Shown here: positions 1-13,400 of the stretch, one piece after another
Numbering within the stretch: the stretch's first letter is position 1
Layout of the letters: each line of letters opens with the position of its first letter
The notes under the pieces: generated by a model
Told to the model about the DNA's origin: nothing
Seen by the model: only the letters and a program-made list of their open reading frames with translations
The model's database searches: none
Assembly: GCA_943737045.1 (NCBI GenBank)
Contig: CALSFV010000456.1
Location: 1-64,000 of the forward strand
DNA: 64,000 bases
From: Parapristionchus giblindavisi
Taxonomy: Eukaryota; Nematoda; Chromadorea; Rhabditida; Diplogasteridae
Reading direction: 5' to 3'
Position numbers and translations under genes: made by a program

Positions 1-42
1 TGATAGAAAAAAAAGAAATAAAATCACTAAAACCATTTTCAG

Positions 43-2251
43 TGGTAATCCCTGAAGAGCATTGTCGTATGAAACGTGAACTTAAACAGAATAAACGACA
101 AGATGGAGTGCCTTCATCATCATCTTCATCTATCTATTCATTCATTCCTTCACCTTCTCTATCATCTCCTACTATTCTTTCTTCATCCAGCGGAGACTCT
201 TCTTTTCTGTATGACGCTATATAATTTTTTTAAAGATTTATTTAAATAATTAAAGTATTTCAGAAGTGAATATTCACTAAACGAAGAGAGCACCGAATTG
301 ATCTACCGTGTATTATTGATTGATCGGGAATACGGTAGACCTTCACTTGAAGATCTTTCTCGGATTACTGTAAGTTTGCCAAAACTAGAATGGATGATCT
401 TTGATCTTTAATCTCTACAGACATTCGATGATACAATATCCAATCGTATTCGTTTGGGGGAATATACAATATTAGAGGCTGAATTGGTTCATGAATTCGT
501 TAGTCATCTTCCTGGATTCGATAGATTGAATGGAGAGGATCGAAGAATTATACAAAAGGTCAATATTATTCATAAAGTTAATGTTCAATACTAGAATTAC
601 TTGCTTTTCCCTTGAGGTATTTCTTATAAATTAGAACTGAGAAATGATGAATTTAAAATAAGAATTATTATTGGATTGATAAACATGACATAATGAATAA
701 TGATATAGGAATGCAAAAGGGAATTGTTGACTCTTCGATCGGCAATTCAATATGATAGTGGAGATGATTCTATAGTACTTGGAAAGGATAATAAGGAATG
801 GAGGTAGATCAATTCATATTTGATCTTTGATCTTTGATCTTTAACCTCTCTTTTCAGAGTGAGTGAAAGTATCTTATCTGAATTGGATTGTGTTTCCTCT
901 GAAGTCTTTTCATTCTGTCGTTCACTATCATCTCTTCAATTAGATTCAATTGAATCTTCTCTTTTATCTGCAGTTATTGCATTCTCTGGTGTGTTATATT
1001 CACTTATCTTTTTAAAATCACACAAAAATGGTTGCGATGATGCTTTCAATTTTATTTTCCTATTATTCTAATGATTTTGATGATAAAATACAACTTTTCA
1101 TCGTTTTAACGTCTATCTGTGAAAATGAATTTTATGATGGAGATATCATAATCAAGTGATAGTTAGATATTATAAATTGAATTATTTCAGATCGACCCGG
1201 TCTTACTGGAATTGATATCGTCGAAGAAATACAAGAGGTTCTGTTATTCTTTAATTTTTTAGGTCTTGAAAAGATCAAAGATCATTGTTTGGGAGATGAA
1301 ACATCAAGTGTTTTAGTCTCTACAATCCGTTTTAATGGAATATAATATCGAATCGATCATTGATGATACTACAGTACAGCCCGATCTCCTTTTGTACACG
1401 AGTAACACTGCGGCGCGCAGAGGCGCTCATTTGCGCTCATCATTTATTTCTGCGGGTACTGAATACTTTTCGATTCTCAAAGTCTTAATCATGAGTTTCC
1501 GTTATGAAAAGTTGTTTTAATGACTAAAAAAACTGAAACAAAATTTCTATTAATGAGAAAAACAATTAAAAGACAAATCACACTGGTCCGAAAACGATGG
1601 GTAATTATTTACTGGAAAGTTATACTGTAATATCACGAATCGATCGCACGATCGCCGTAAGACATTTTTCGAAATTTACAGTACCCATCATTTTCGGACT
1701 AGTGTGTTTTGCCTTTTAATTGTTTTTTCTCATTAATAGAAATTTTGTTTCAGTTTTTTTAGTCATTAAAACAATTTTTCATAACGGAAACTCATGATTA
1801 AGACTTTGAGAATCGGAAAGTATTCAGTACCCGCAGAAATAAATGATGAGCGCAAATGAGCGCCTCTGCGCGCCGCAGTGTTACTCGTGTACAAAAGGAG
1901 ATCGGGCTGTACTGTATAAAATGTTTTAATCAATGAATATAATCAATCAATATCAGGTGTATTCATCTCAACTTCAATCATATATTGAAGCTCGTCGACC
2001 ACAAGATACCAATCGATTCGCACTCATTATCATTAAACTTATGAGTCTACGAGAACTATCAGCCAAACAGGTTTGATCTTTGATCTTTATTTTTGATTTT
2101 TTTAAATGTTTATCTTTGATCTTTGATCTTTCAGGAACTATCAGACCTTGACTCAATTAAACCTACTCCTCAACTATCATTAATTGAACCAAAGAAAGAA
2201 GAATCTGCCTTTATTTTGTCTTATGAACCCCTTCGTCATCCATATCAATAG
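43..2251 (+). CDS. Nuclear hormone receptor, 3' part (hinge and ligand-binding domain)
   Basis: Ligand-regulated transcription factor, cut by the window's left edge; the DNA-binding domain would lie upstream. Exons read in phase at 43-208, 264-369, 421-558, 709-803, 858-988, 1191-1237, 1957-2070 and 2135-2251 (TAG). The first exon resembles the region just after a receptor zinc finger (PEEHCRMKRELKQNK), then a Ser/Pro-rich hinge. Later exons show the nuclear-receptor core: a helix-3-like segment ending HLPGFDRLNGEDR, an ECKRELLTLRSA helix, the DRPGL signature (1191-1205), then a helix with LQSYIEARRPQ and a KLMSLRELSAK helix. This pattern is typical of nuclear-receptor ligand-binding domains. 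Subfamily cannot be set without the zinc fingers. Intron 1238-1956 hosts a fold-back transposon; two other introns carry GATCTTT tandems. Confidence 0.85.
1372..1914. mobile_element. Fold-back MITE, CAGTACAGC family, TA target duplication
   Basis: A 543-bp inverted repeat inside the nuclear-receptor intron. The arms begin CAGTACAGCCCGATCTCC and end with its complement. They match over most of their length, around a unique centre near 1600-1680. TA flanks both sides, as for Tc1/mariner-type insertions. No transposase is encoded, so it would need a trans-acting enzyme. A second element with the same terminal nonamer lies at 52214-52714. Confidence 0.85.
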
Positions 2252-2530
2252 ATCATATTATATAGTGAATAGATCAACAAAGATTATTCTAATTCATAAA
2301 CTCATTTATCGATTATTATGAGGTCTAATGAATTACATTGTCTGAATCACACAAAAGCGGAGTATACCCAAGAGGGAGAGGGAGAGACAGAGGGAGAGGG
2401 AGAGATTATCTCAATCCTTGAAGAATAATCAAACGAGTATATACATTGATCTCCATACGAGTAATAGATTGGAATGACCGGTAATAGGAATAAGAAGAGA
2501 TTGACTAATTGAATGACTATGATGGATAGA

Positions 2531-5253
2531 TTATGATAATGAATCAAGAAGAGGTTTAGTTGAATGAATAAATCGTAGTTGCATCTTAGCATCATTCAAT
2601 GCCATTTCAATCTGACGAGACTCTTCGATCATCTTACAGAAACCATCCTGAATCAGTGTATTCATTATTCATTCATTCAACGATTCTCATGTTTTTAGGG
2701 AACATTATTTTATAATGTTAGCCACAAAAATGGCAAATTATCTTATCTATAAGCCCTGTTATTAGCCTTTTATGAGCTGTTTTCAGGATTACTGAAAACA
2801 AACATAATCAATAATCATCTTTCAAGTCTAATAAATTTAGGATAAGTTGAAGGAAATGATTATTATGATGTAAACCTTATAAGTGATCCATCTCTTATTA
2901 TCTTCTTCTCTCAATAAAGAAGTCAACGATCGTTCAACTTCTCTTTCTCTATTTGAATAAATTGATCGAAGTAAACGAGTCTCATTCAATTTTCCTCGAA
3001 GACGTGTCTCTTCCATTACAGCTTCTGACTGAAAATCAATCAATAATCACGGAGATAAAAGACCAATTTCCAACTTTACAAAGATAAACTACAGAGATAT
3101 CAGAAAATAAATATTTTAGAAATCAAAGATCAACTTGACATATGTAAAGAGCGCATAGATACATATATCGGTAGAGATCAAAGATCAAACCTTTTTATTA
3201 GTGAGATCTTCCTTGATATGTTTGGTACATTTCTCCAATTGAAGTTTCAATTTAGTCTCCAATGATACAAGTTCCTTCTCATTTTCCATTTGTCGACGAA
3301 CCTTCAAATGATTTTTTTTAAATCAGTAAAGAATAAATTTAATTGCAATCAATCAATAAATTATCGATTAGTAGATACCTTATCATATAGAGTAGGATCA
3401 ATACTTTCAACTTGTTCTAATATAACATGTCCAATCTCATCATTAACTCTCATCTCTTTATGAAGATTCATCAATTCCTCTTGAAGACGAGCAATTCGAG
3501 TAGTCAAGGAACATAGAGACTGAAACGAAGATATCAATCAATATTGTCGATTATAACAATATTTATGAGGTGTCCAAGCATATATGCAATATGATAAATC
3601 AATAAAAATATAAATTTTTAGTTTGTACATATGAATAAAAATAGTATGTTTACCTCAATGCGTCTATTCTCAAAGTCTTCCTTTTCATGTTCATCCAATT
3701 CTTCAACTTTATCAAAAGACGCAGTTAGATTAGCAAATGAAGGAGTGGAGAATAATTGATTGATGAATAGAGAAGAAGTTGATAGAGGAGATGAAGCCAT
3801 TGGAGGATTATATAGAGATGAGGTACTATTCCATCTGAAATTCAGTATCGATTCATTCATTATCATTATTGATTGATGTGTTATTGATTGATTGACTATA
3901 AACTAGACGGCTCTTGTTATCAGAAAAAATAAATAGTTCTACTGTCATCCAAGAGCATTATTGATTTTAATTTAGAAAGGAAAAGAAATGAGATGATAGT
4001 TGAATGAATAATGATGAATGAAATAGAAAAAGAGATGAATACGAGAGAAGAGAAAAGTGATGTGATATGACATAGACAATGATCAATCATCATACAAATA
4101 TTTCAATAAATAATGATTAATATATTTAATTAAACACCAAACCCAATACAAACAATCTCTCTACCGTATGAGACTATAGCCAGAACCGAATGCCACATTT
4201 TCTAGGAGTGCATATTTAATATAATTAATGAAATACCTATTAAGTACAGGTGTAGGAGTGATAGGAGAAGGATTGTGTGATGAAGGAATGGATGAAGAGG
4301 ATTGATCCATTAACTTCAATCCCTTCGGTTTAGCTGGTACCTACAAATATTGATTTTTGTAATATTGATATTGAATGATGTTTTGAAGGAATGGATGGAG
4401 GAAACCAGATGATTATTTAATTATTTAAAAAAAATATAAATATAAAAGTCACTCACGGCAGGTTTCTCCTTCTTTCTCTGTTCAGAAGGCATGGGATGAA
4501 CTTCTACTGTAGGTTTAGTAGTAGCCAAAGGAGGAATGGTTGGAGGTAGATTATTGATTGAATTATTGATTGATGAAGGATAATCAATAGGAGAAGGAAT
4601 ACGATCAATAGTTGGAGATGGAGTTGATGAGAATGAAGATTCTATACGAGATGATGATGATGATGAGATACGTTCAAGATGAGACATTGAAGAGGAAAAG
4701 GGAACATGAAGTCTGAAATGAGAAGATATTAGAGGGAGAGAGAGAGAGAGGGAAGGAGAGATTCAAGAGGTAGAGATAATAGATAGTGATAAGAATGATG
4801 AGATTTTGCAATCAAAAGAAGGTGTGCCTTTATGAGGCTAAACTCATGTCATTCATTCATTATCATCACGATTAATCAATAAAATTTAAACTAAACAATA
4901 AAAAGTAAACTAATCAATAAAATGAAAACATAAAATATTAAATAATCAATAAATGCAACAGATCAATCAATAACCAGATACCGTACCTCGGTGCAGGAAC
5001 GGGAGGAGAGAAGGACGTATCCAAATCAGGCAATATCGATTGATATCCTCCATTATCGATTAGTGATCGATAATTATCAGTAGGAGGAGTAGACATTGAC
5101 TGGGTTGAAGATGTAGAAGAGGAAGAAGAAGAAGGAGGAGATGATGAAGGACCAGAAGGACGTACTACTCTGAAGAATATGTGATGATTATGATTCTCCT
5201 CCCATCTATTCCCATCGCCCTCTCCCTCTCCATATCTCCCCATCCCTCTCTCC

Positions 5254-5302
<49 letters not shown>

Positions 5303-8198
5303 GCATCTCCTCTCCCTCTCCCTCTTCCTCTCCCTCTTCATCTCCCTATCTGTCCCTCTCCCTCTCTCTTCTCCCTTCTGTTTCTGATTCATTTTGTAAC
5401 CTTATCATCGCATTCTGATCATTCCTAGAAGAGGATGAGAGTAGAGAGAGAGAGAGACAAATATTAGTGATTTCCTATACAGAAGCAGTTCAACTATATT
5501 GATTGATTTGTATGAATAAGGAAGAAGAACTGAAGAACAAGAAGTTATCCAGTGGAGATGGAGTGAATCCTGGAGAGGGAGAGAGAGAAGAGAGAGAGGG
5601 AGAGGGAGAAAGAGAGAGAGAGAGAGGGAGAGGGAGAGGTAGAGGGAGAGAGGTAGAGGGAGGGGGGAGAGGGAGATAGGGGGGGAGAGGGAGAAGGAGA
5701 GGGAGGGGGGAGAGGGAGATAGAGGGAGAGAGGAGAAGGAGAGGGAGGGGGGAGAGGGAGATAGAGGGAGAGAGGGAGAAGGAGAGGGAGAGAGGTAGAG
5801 GGAGGGGGGAGAGGGAGATAGAGGGAGAGAGGGAGAAGGAGAGGGAGGGGAGTTAGTCTGTCCACTCATGACATAGTGTTTGCATAGTGGATAGATGGTC
5901 ACAACATCGTGTACACTCTCTTCTTCCCCCTTTTATTCTTCTTCTTCTTCTCACTTTACAAATGAATAAGGATATTCATTATTGGATAAATAAATAAGAT
6001 CTAGCCACCAATATTATAAACAATGGACCGTAGATGGGATTCAGATTATCTCATTTAAATGATAAAGAATAGTGATGGATAAGAGAGATATTGATTATCT
6101 AGAGATTAAACTATATTCGATCATATCAGACAATCTTCACAGAATGGGATAATCGATATCAAAGTTGTCAGAGAAAGACAAGAGAAAGAGAGAATCAGAC
6201 ACTACATGTAAGATAACAATAGAATCTTGAATATAATGAACTAACCCTTCTTGTCCTCTTTGTTGTCGTATCTTTCTCTTAGCTCCTGAAGGACTTCTAT
6301 GAAGCATTGTAGGTTGAAGATCAACTGGGACTGAGAGACCACGTGATGACTACAATTATAATATTCACATTAATTTATTAATTATTCATTCCTAATCATA
6401 TTATTTTAATCAAGATGCAAAATCAAAGAAATATTAATGGTAAAGACGATGTGGCAAGAGGTAATTTTCATAGGATGAATGTATATCATACATATTATTC
6501 TTTAAAATGACAGCCAATCTAATTTGAAACTCTCCGCTCTGGTTACACTCTCTCACTTTCTTTGTCTACAAGAGAATGTTAACAGAGAGGACATTTTATA
6601 TAATATTTATATTAAACAAACATGATTGCATAAAAGGTAATCAAAGAGTACAAAGTACCAGATATGAAAGTAAACATATGCAGTCATAAAAGGTAAAGAG
6701 TATTGATTACAAAAAGAATACTAGTAATACAAATACAAATATAGATATGAATGATTATTTGGGTAGAGATCAGTTGTTTGAGTATTTACAAGAGAGAATA
6801 AAATGTAGTTAGACAGGACGGTGTTTAAAAAAAAGATGAACAATTCAAATGAAATTTTAAACTGAATGGAAGCTATCGTGTATGATGGATAAAGAATATA
6901 GATAGATCGAGAAGAGATTAAGGATATAGTGATCAAGAGTAGACAATAGTATAGGGGAGGGGGAGAGGGAGAGGAGAAAGGGCAGAGGGAGAGGGAGAGA
7001 GAAAACGAAAAGAAAGAGGAAGAGGAAGAACTAGGAATGAATCTAAATTAGGTGTGATTCTTCTACTATGGCTCATATTGCTCATTCCAAAGAAGAAGAA
7101 GAAAAGAGATTCGACCTTCGATGGAAATGAATGAGTTATAGGGGAAAAGAGTAGAAGGATCAAGATGTGAATTGAATAAGAGAAGGAGAGGTAGAGAGGG
7201 AGAGAAGGGGAGAGGGAGAGGGAGAGCGAAGCTACCTTTTATGTCCACGCTATCATCGATTTAATCGCCAAAAAGAACAAATGAAATGATCCTCAATCGA
7301 CTCAATTTTATGAAGAAAAGGAATACGAAGAAGATGAAGAATGAGTATGAGAAGAATTTGGAATTTAGGCCATACCCCATGGGTTAGAGTCGTATGAATT
7401 GTACCCAGATGGTATACAGGAGGGAAGTAGAGGGAGAGGGAGAGGGAGAGAAGGAGAGGGAGAGAAGGAGAGGGAGAGAATGAGTCATACATTCCAGTTT
7501 GCTGAGTTCTCTTAGAACTACAACGGGAGCGACGTCACTTGGAGTAAAGTAAATATAATTGAATTGAATTGAATAGATTATATGAAAGAGACGAGGAATT
7601 GATAAATATATAAACACTTAATCAATAAATAAAGAGGAAATTCAGTGCTCGATCATAGTTTCACTTCATCTCTTGTTCGGAACAATGTGAACTGATTTTT
7701 CAATATTTAAATGATCAGAACAAATGAAGAAGGAGAAGGAGAGTATGGATATACATATGCTCCATGGAAGAGAAAGGTAATCTATGAGGACATCTGTTTG
7801 TGAGAAGAGATGGAGCATGAAAGGGGAGGAGGAGGGAGAGGAGGCAGAGGGAGAGGGAGAGAGAGGAAGAGGAGGGGAGGAGAGACAGAGAAATAGTATG
7901 GTTGGATGATAAGTTCAATCATAGTAAACTTCTCTGAATCACATCAAAATGATGAAATAGATAAATGATTATGGCCTATTCATACGTTCTTTTTATCTAT
8001 TCCAACGTGGTATGTATACACATATTGTATTGATTAGATCATCACTAACTATCAGTAAACAAACTGCGATAATATTTAAGTTGAATGACAATTTGTATAA
8101 ATACAAATAAATAAAATAAATAATACCTGTATCAGTTGTGAGAGGAACTTTCTTGAGGCCGCTCGATTGGTTTGAACCGAATCAAATGATGAATCCAT
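2531..8198 (-). CDS. Shroom-like actin/Rho-kinase scaffold (ASD2 domain)
   Basis: Eleven exons join in phase to a 481-residue protein: 8127-8198, 6246-6349, 5401-5424, 4987-5169, 4457-4712, 4237-4340, 3654-3834, 3379-3519, 3191-3301, 2876-3028 and 2531-2647. The first two thirds are Ser/Pro-rich and look disordered. The last ~170 residues are coiled coil and follow the Shroom ASD2 pattern: a NDEIGHVILEQV segment, a proline and a YDK, then an ETRLRGKLNETRLL helix, a RERE motif and a final IEESRQIEMAL helix. In other animals ASD2 binds Rho kinase and drives apical constriction through actomyosin. No PDZ domain is seen; the first exon is only 24 residues. The ATG follows an acceptor-like caatag, so trans-splicing is possible. 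The 1.8-kb intron 1 is mostly GGGAGA satellite, so an extra exon there cannot be excluded. Confidence 0.72.
5213..5390. repeat. Polypyrimidine (CTCCCT/CT)n tract on the + strand
   Basis: Mixed CCCTCT hexamers and a pure CT run (about 5258-5300) in the Shroom-like gene's intron between exons 3 and 4. Its orientation is opposite to the purine tracts that follow. The open reading frames in it are low-complexity artefacts. Confidence 0.85.
5573..5850. repeat. GGGAGA/GAGAGG purine satellite
   Basis: Nearly pure A/G on the + strand, built from GGGAGA and GAGAGG hexamers with a higher-order unit near 50-60 bp containing AGGGGGGAGAGGGAGATAG. It lies in the intron before exon 3 of the Shroom-like gene. 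Such mirror-symmetric purine tracts can form triplex DNA; that is inference. Confidence 0.85.
6950..7490. repeat. Blocks of GGGAGA purine satellite in intron 1 of the Shroom-like gene
   Basis: Purine-rich hexamer blocks at about 6950-7010, 7180-7232 and 7425-7485, separated by ordinary AT-rich DNA. All have purines on the + strand. Related blocks follow at 7822-7895 in the same intron. Confidence 0.8.
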
Positions 8199-10413
8199 TC
8201 TATTGAAAGAATATGAATGAATGATAGTATGATTATGAAGAATAGAAGGAGAAGAAGATATTGATTGAATAGAATCAGAGGAGAATGACTAAGAATGAGA
8301 GAAGAAGAGGAAGAGGGAGGAGAGAGGGAGAGGGAGGGGAGAGGGAGAAAGGAATGGATAGTCTAAGTAGGAGAAAAGAGGCTGGATGATCTTCTGTAAT
8401 CTAAGAGAGACCACAAATGGTCAATGGAAAGAAGAAGAAGAAGATTAGAGGAAGACGAGGATGATAAGAGGAGGGGGGGGGGGTGAGGGAGATGGAGGAG
8501 AGGAGGGAGAGGGAGAGAGAAAAGGAGAGGGAGAAGAGGATTGAGAGGGAGAGGGAGAGGGAGAGGGAGGGACCAAATGAATGAATGAAGAGTATTCATC
8601 TACGCTCTTTTAAGACTCGTTTCTTAGTATTCTTCTAGGAGAAGGAGTGAAGAGCATGGCGAGAAGGAAAGGGAGAAAGGGAGGGGAGGGAAGTGGAGGG
8701 GAGAGAGGGAGAGGGAGGGAAGTGGAGGGGAGAGAGGGAGAGGGAGAGATAGAGGGAGAAATGAGGTAAACGGTGATTTGGGGATATAGACACATTGAAT
8801 AGAGGTCGAGGTTCAATGACGGAGATATGAAGATAACTGAGATTAGAGGAATGAGGAGGATGAAAGGGAGAGGGAGAGGGGGAGAGGGAGAGGGAGAATG
8901 GGAGATGGAGAAGAGGAGAGGGGAGAGGGAGAGAGGGGAATTGAAAGGGAGAGGAAGAGAGAATTGTGACTAGTAAGGGTCGGGACATTTGCATACAGGT
9001 GGTGCTAGCTAGAGTACACAAAGTGAACGATAGAATTGTGGAGAAGGAGAGAGAGAGGGGATTGAGAAGGAGAGGGAGAGAGAGAGGGAGAGGGAGAGGG
9101 AGAGGGAGAGGGAGAGGGAGAGGGAGAGGGAGAGGGAGGGACAGGGAGAGGGAGAGGGAGGGTGGCAGGAAGGAGAAGGAGGGACTTCTATGACCGAAAG
9201 GGGGTACGCCCTAGTAATAATAGGTGGTTGGTGAGCAATACCGAGATGGGGAACGAGAGGGAGAGGGAGAGGGAGAGGGAGAGGGAGAGGGAGAGGGAGA
9301 GGGAGAGGGAGAGGGAGAGGGAGAGGGAGAGGGAGAGGGAGAGGGAGAGGGAGAGGGAGAGGGAGAGAAGGGAGAGGCAGAGATGGAGGGGATTATGATT
9401 GAATAGAGATTGAATGAGGGTAGAGAATGTAATGAGTATAAGGTCGAAGGGTATCCTTGTATGAGACGAATATTCAACGACCAAATACATTATACCTCAC
9501 TCTCTACCTCTCCCTCCTTATCTCTATCCTTCTCCCCTCCCTCTCCCCTCTCCTTCTCCCTCCCCTTTCTCTCCTGACGATGCATATATAAGAAAGTATG
9601 ATTGGAATGTATTCTCTTGAAGAGAAAGAATAGAGAAATGGAGAAGAAGATATGAATACAAATGACATTATCATATCGATCAATGTATATTCCATTCCGA
9701 TTCTCCCTCTCCCTCTCCCTCTCCCTATCCCTCTCCCTCTCCCTCTCCCTCTCCTTTTCTCAATCTAGATCTCTTCATCCTTGGAACTTCCCCTCATCAT
9801 CTTCTTCATACCATATGAGTCTATCCAATTACTTCTCTCCTCATTCATTCTTATGTTTTCCTATTGAAAGTCAATCAATAAATTGTCCTAATCAATAGAT
9901 AATCAATCGATATTTTGATAGAATAGAATGTCCATTTGGGTCCATCGCTTTGCATGAAACATTATATGGTTGTAACTATTAATGAATAAATCAATCAATA
10001 TAATATCATTTATCGATTTCTTCTCTTGAGCAGATAAACACAGTATCAGTTTCCAATTCAAATCGATAGAGTCATAAAGAGAGATCGACTACATGAATGG
10101 AATGGAAACAGATATTGGGAATTGATCTTTGATCAGAAATCAATCGATAATGAGATACAGTAACCCATGGACAATCGTGATGGGATCGAGCACTGGATGA
10201 ATGGACAGGAATGGCAAGAAATGGATACTATGATAGATTTGACTAGGAAAGTGAGCAATGATAGGTAGGAATTATGATATCTATGGAATGATTAATTCGA
10301 CTAAACCTTATTATCTATATTAATTTGAACTGGGAATGAAAGAACGTTTCTATCAATACATCTATCTGTAGATCAATACAATATCTATCTATCTAATCAA
10401 TAAATCAATATAT
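8199..10413. repeat. Intergenic GGGAGA satellite between the Shroom-like gene and unc-79
   Basis: No gene was recognised here. Purine hexamer arrays occupy about 8310-8350, 8470-8575, 8660-8760, 8865-8960, 9040-9160 and a near-perfect (GGGAGA)n run at about 9251-9366. From about 9500 the bias flips: CTCCCT arrays on the + strand at 9500-9575 and 9703-9765. The rest (9770-10413) is ordinary AT-rich sequence with ATCAATCAAT repeats. Reading frames of Arg-Glu, Gly-Glu or Ser-Leu repeats in this stretch come from the hexamers and are not genes. Confidence 0.8.
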
Positions 10414-13400
10414 CTATACATTATAGAATGGAGAAGCAGCAGATGTTTGAAGTTCAACTTGGGCTATCTTGAATCGAACTCTTTTTAACCATTCTGATAG
10501 AGGAGGTGGAGACAATGTTGGCTGATTCTCTCGTGCATCCAACTGGAATTATGATTGATTAGAATACTGTAGAGATACGGTAAGTATACGGTAATTGAAA
10601 GATATCGTAAGTATACGGCAAATCAAAGACACGGTTGGTATACGGTAGGTACCTTCATCCTCAATTGATTGGGCACGGCGGAATGATATGCAGTGAGGAT
10701 AGGAGCCCACATAGCATATAATTGAGATAAAAGAGCAGAATTAACTGATTGAAGGGCTTGCATTGTATTGAGGAAATGGAGATTTACCATATCAGCCAAC
10801 TAAAATAGTATTATTAATATATTTTAATTACATAAATATGGAGAATCATAAGACTAAAATTAGAGACTGAATGAGATTTGTGAGGGAATTTGAAGAGTTT
10901 CTCATATTGAATGAATTGAATGAATGAACCATCATCTTATTCTTCTTCTTTCTAACAATACACTCTTGTACTCGAGACATCGAGAAGACGAGATAATTAG
11001 TATTGTAACTCCCTTTAGAGAGGGACAGAGGAAGAGGGAGAGGGAGAGAGTGAGAGAGGCAGAGGGAGAGAGGCAGAGGGAGAGAAGGGTAGATCACTAA
11101 CCACTTTGGAGTGACTGAGTAATTGTAGAATAGCAGGGGTTACACGACTCCAAAAGTCGAGTAAATGAGAGAATGCAGTAGGTGATGAAAATGTTGAAGC
11201 TCTGAAAGATCAAAGATCAAAGACCAACTTCTAAAGATAAAAGATCAAGTTTACCTCTCACAATAAACCGTCCATAGTTGACATAGATGGAATGCATGGA
11301 ACAGTGCGCTCATGTGTACGACAGATTGCTTAAGTACAAGAGATCAAAGATCAAGAATCAAAGATCAAAGATCACCCAACCTTGCTCTGATCTGCAAATC
11401 CAGCAAGAACGAAATGAATATAATCAGCCATATGTTGTGAGCATTCAATTGGAACAGGAAGACATGCAGCATTAGCTGATAATGCACCCAACAGTAACCA
11501 TGACAAGACACGCACATTTGTAACCTGCAATCATAGTTGATCTTTGATCTTTGATCTTTGAACTCACCGAATCAGCAAACGCCCCTGGTGGAGCTTGTGT
11601 GACCGAAGGAGGAGACATCAGCCATGGAATGAATCTAGAACGAGAGATCAAAGATCAAAGATCAAATGAAATATCAAAGATCAAACCTAATGACAGTTCT
11701 ACAATCTCGTGCACTTGATCGACTCATTTCGACAGCTACAATCTCTGCCAACCACACTTTGATATCTCCTGCATCTCCAACTTCTGATACTTCCTTCTAG
11801 ACAACAAAAGATCAAAGATCAACTCGTGAAAGATCAAAGATCAAACCTTGAGTTTAGCCAGAACATGTAGATCAGCAATGAAGTCAAGAATCTCAAAAAG
11901 ATGAGGTCTAACAGCTTCTGATGCTGCCGTATTGTATTCATCATCAGGAAATGTCGAATCAACATCTTCTCCAGAATCCTAAAATTGATCTTTGATCTTT
12001 GATCTTTAATCTTTGATCTTTGTTCTTTGATCTACCTGTAGTATGATCTTAGCAATGACTAGATAATTATCAGCATGAAGAGTACATTTGAATCGTATGG
12101 CTTGCATCAACTCTCCAATGATTGCACGTGATAGTGTTTGTTTATCTCGTTCCTGAATTATTGATCTTTGATCTTTCGATCGTTTAATCTTTGATCTCTT
12201 ACCCTAATCAATGCTCTGTTACATGCTGTACAGACAGAAAGAAGTGATTCTAATTGAACTGGAGATTCATGAAGAACTTCTCCCATCCATTTACCAAATG
12301 ATTCAGCCAGTGGAACTGCACTCTACAATCGTTATCTTTGATCTTTGATCTCTGATCTTTGATCTTTAATACCTTGAAAGTTGAGAAGTTCTGTACTTTC
12401 ATAGTAGCACTGATAATGATGATAGCATGATGTAGATCATTTCGAGTTGCCTTTACTCCTCCATCTGTTATCATCTATAATAGGATGTGTTTCATTAGTA
12501 ATATAATAGATGTGGATATTAATATAATTGATGCATTTCTTCCGATGAACTCATTATAATGATTGAGCTTTCGGATAAACTGAGCAGATTCTCGAATTTC
12601 AAGCGCAATACTAACAGATTTTGATCTGATCTTTTTCTTTATTTTAATTTTTTTTGTTTATGTGGACAGGAGTTGAGAATGATCTGGATATAAAATGATT
12701 GTAACCTTAGAATGACTAGTTCTGAAGAATATCTCCATAAGTCCAATTAGATTACTCCAATGATTCAAGAATGTATCAGTTGATACTTGAACTATATATG
12801 TTGAGAGATTACGAAGTATTGTTGATATTGATGATGGCCATTCCTCAGCTATATCCTAGAAATATCGATTTATTGATTGATTGATTGATTAGGTAGATCA
12901 TAGATACTATATACCTCGAATAGTAATTGCATGAAATAGATGGGAGATAGATCAGGGAAATCATTCAATGAATATGCGATTACTTTCCATAGAGGATCGT
13001 CTCTTTTTATCTTCGAATCGAATAATTGAACGGCTATTCCAGAACCAGATAACTGAACAATAATCAATAATTTATCAAATATTTGCTATCTCAAAAATAC
13101 CTGATGTAATATAACTCTAAGTATCTGCTTTGCGACACTTCGACAATTTCCAATGACGAAGATATCCGAATCATGCCATGGATACATCGGACGATGGACT
13201 ACTCTTAAGACTTATGGTTAAGGTCACACTTAAGATGACTTAACGATAAGTCCACTTAAGTCTTACCTAGTGATAGTGAGTAGAATATTGAGTAGGAATG
13301 GAGCAGCCATAGCAGCTTCTCTTTGTAAGAATGTAGATAGAGCAATGAGAGATAGAGATATTGTCTCTTCATCAAATACTTCTAATGGTTCATTACAAGA

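Noticed and set aside
5181..5902. Ser/Pro/Leu-rich and Arg/Glu-rich frames on both strands
   Set aside because: Produced by CT and GGGAGA repeats; only the short exons of the Shroom-like gene in this area have splice support.
8966..9490. Frames with (RERE)n, (GE)n and (SL/SP)n
   Set aside because: Direct translations of the GGGAGA hexamer array.
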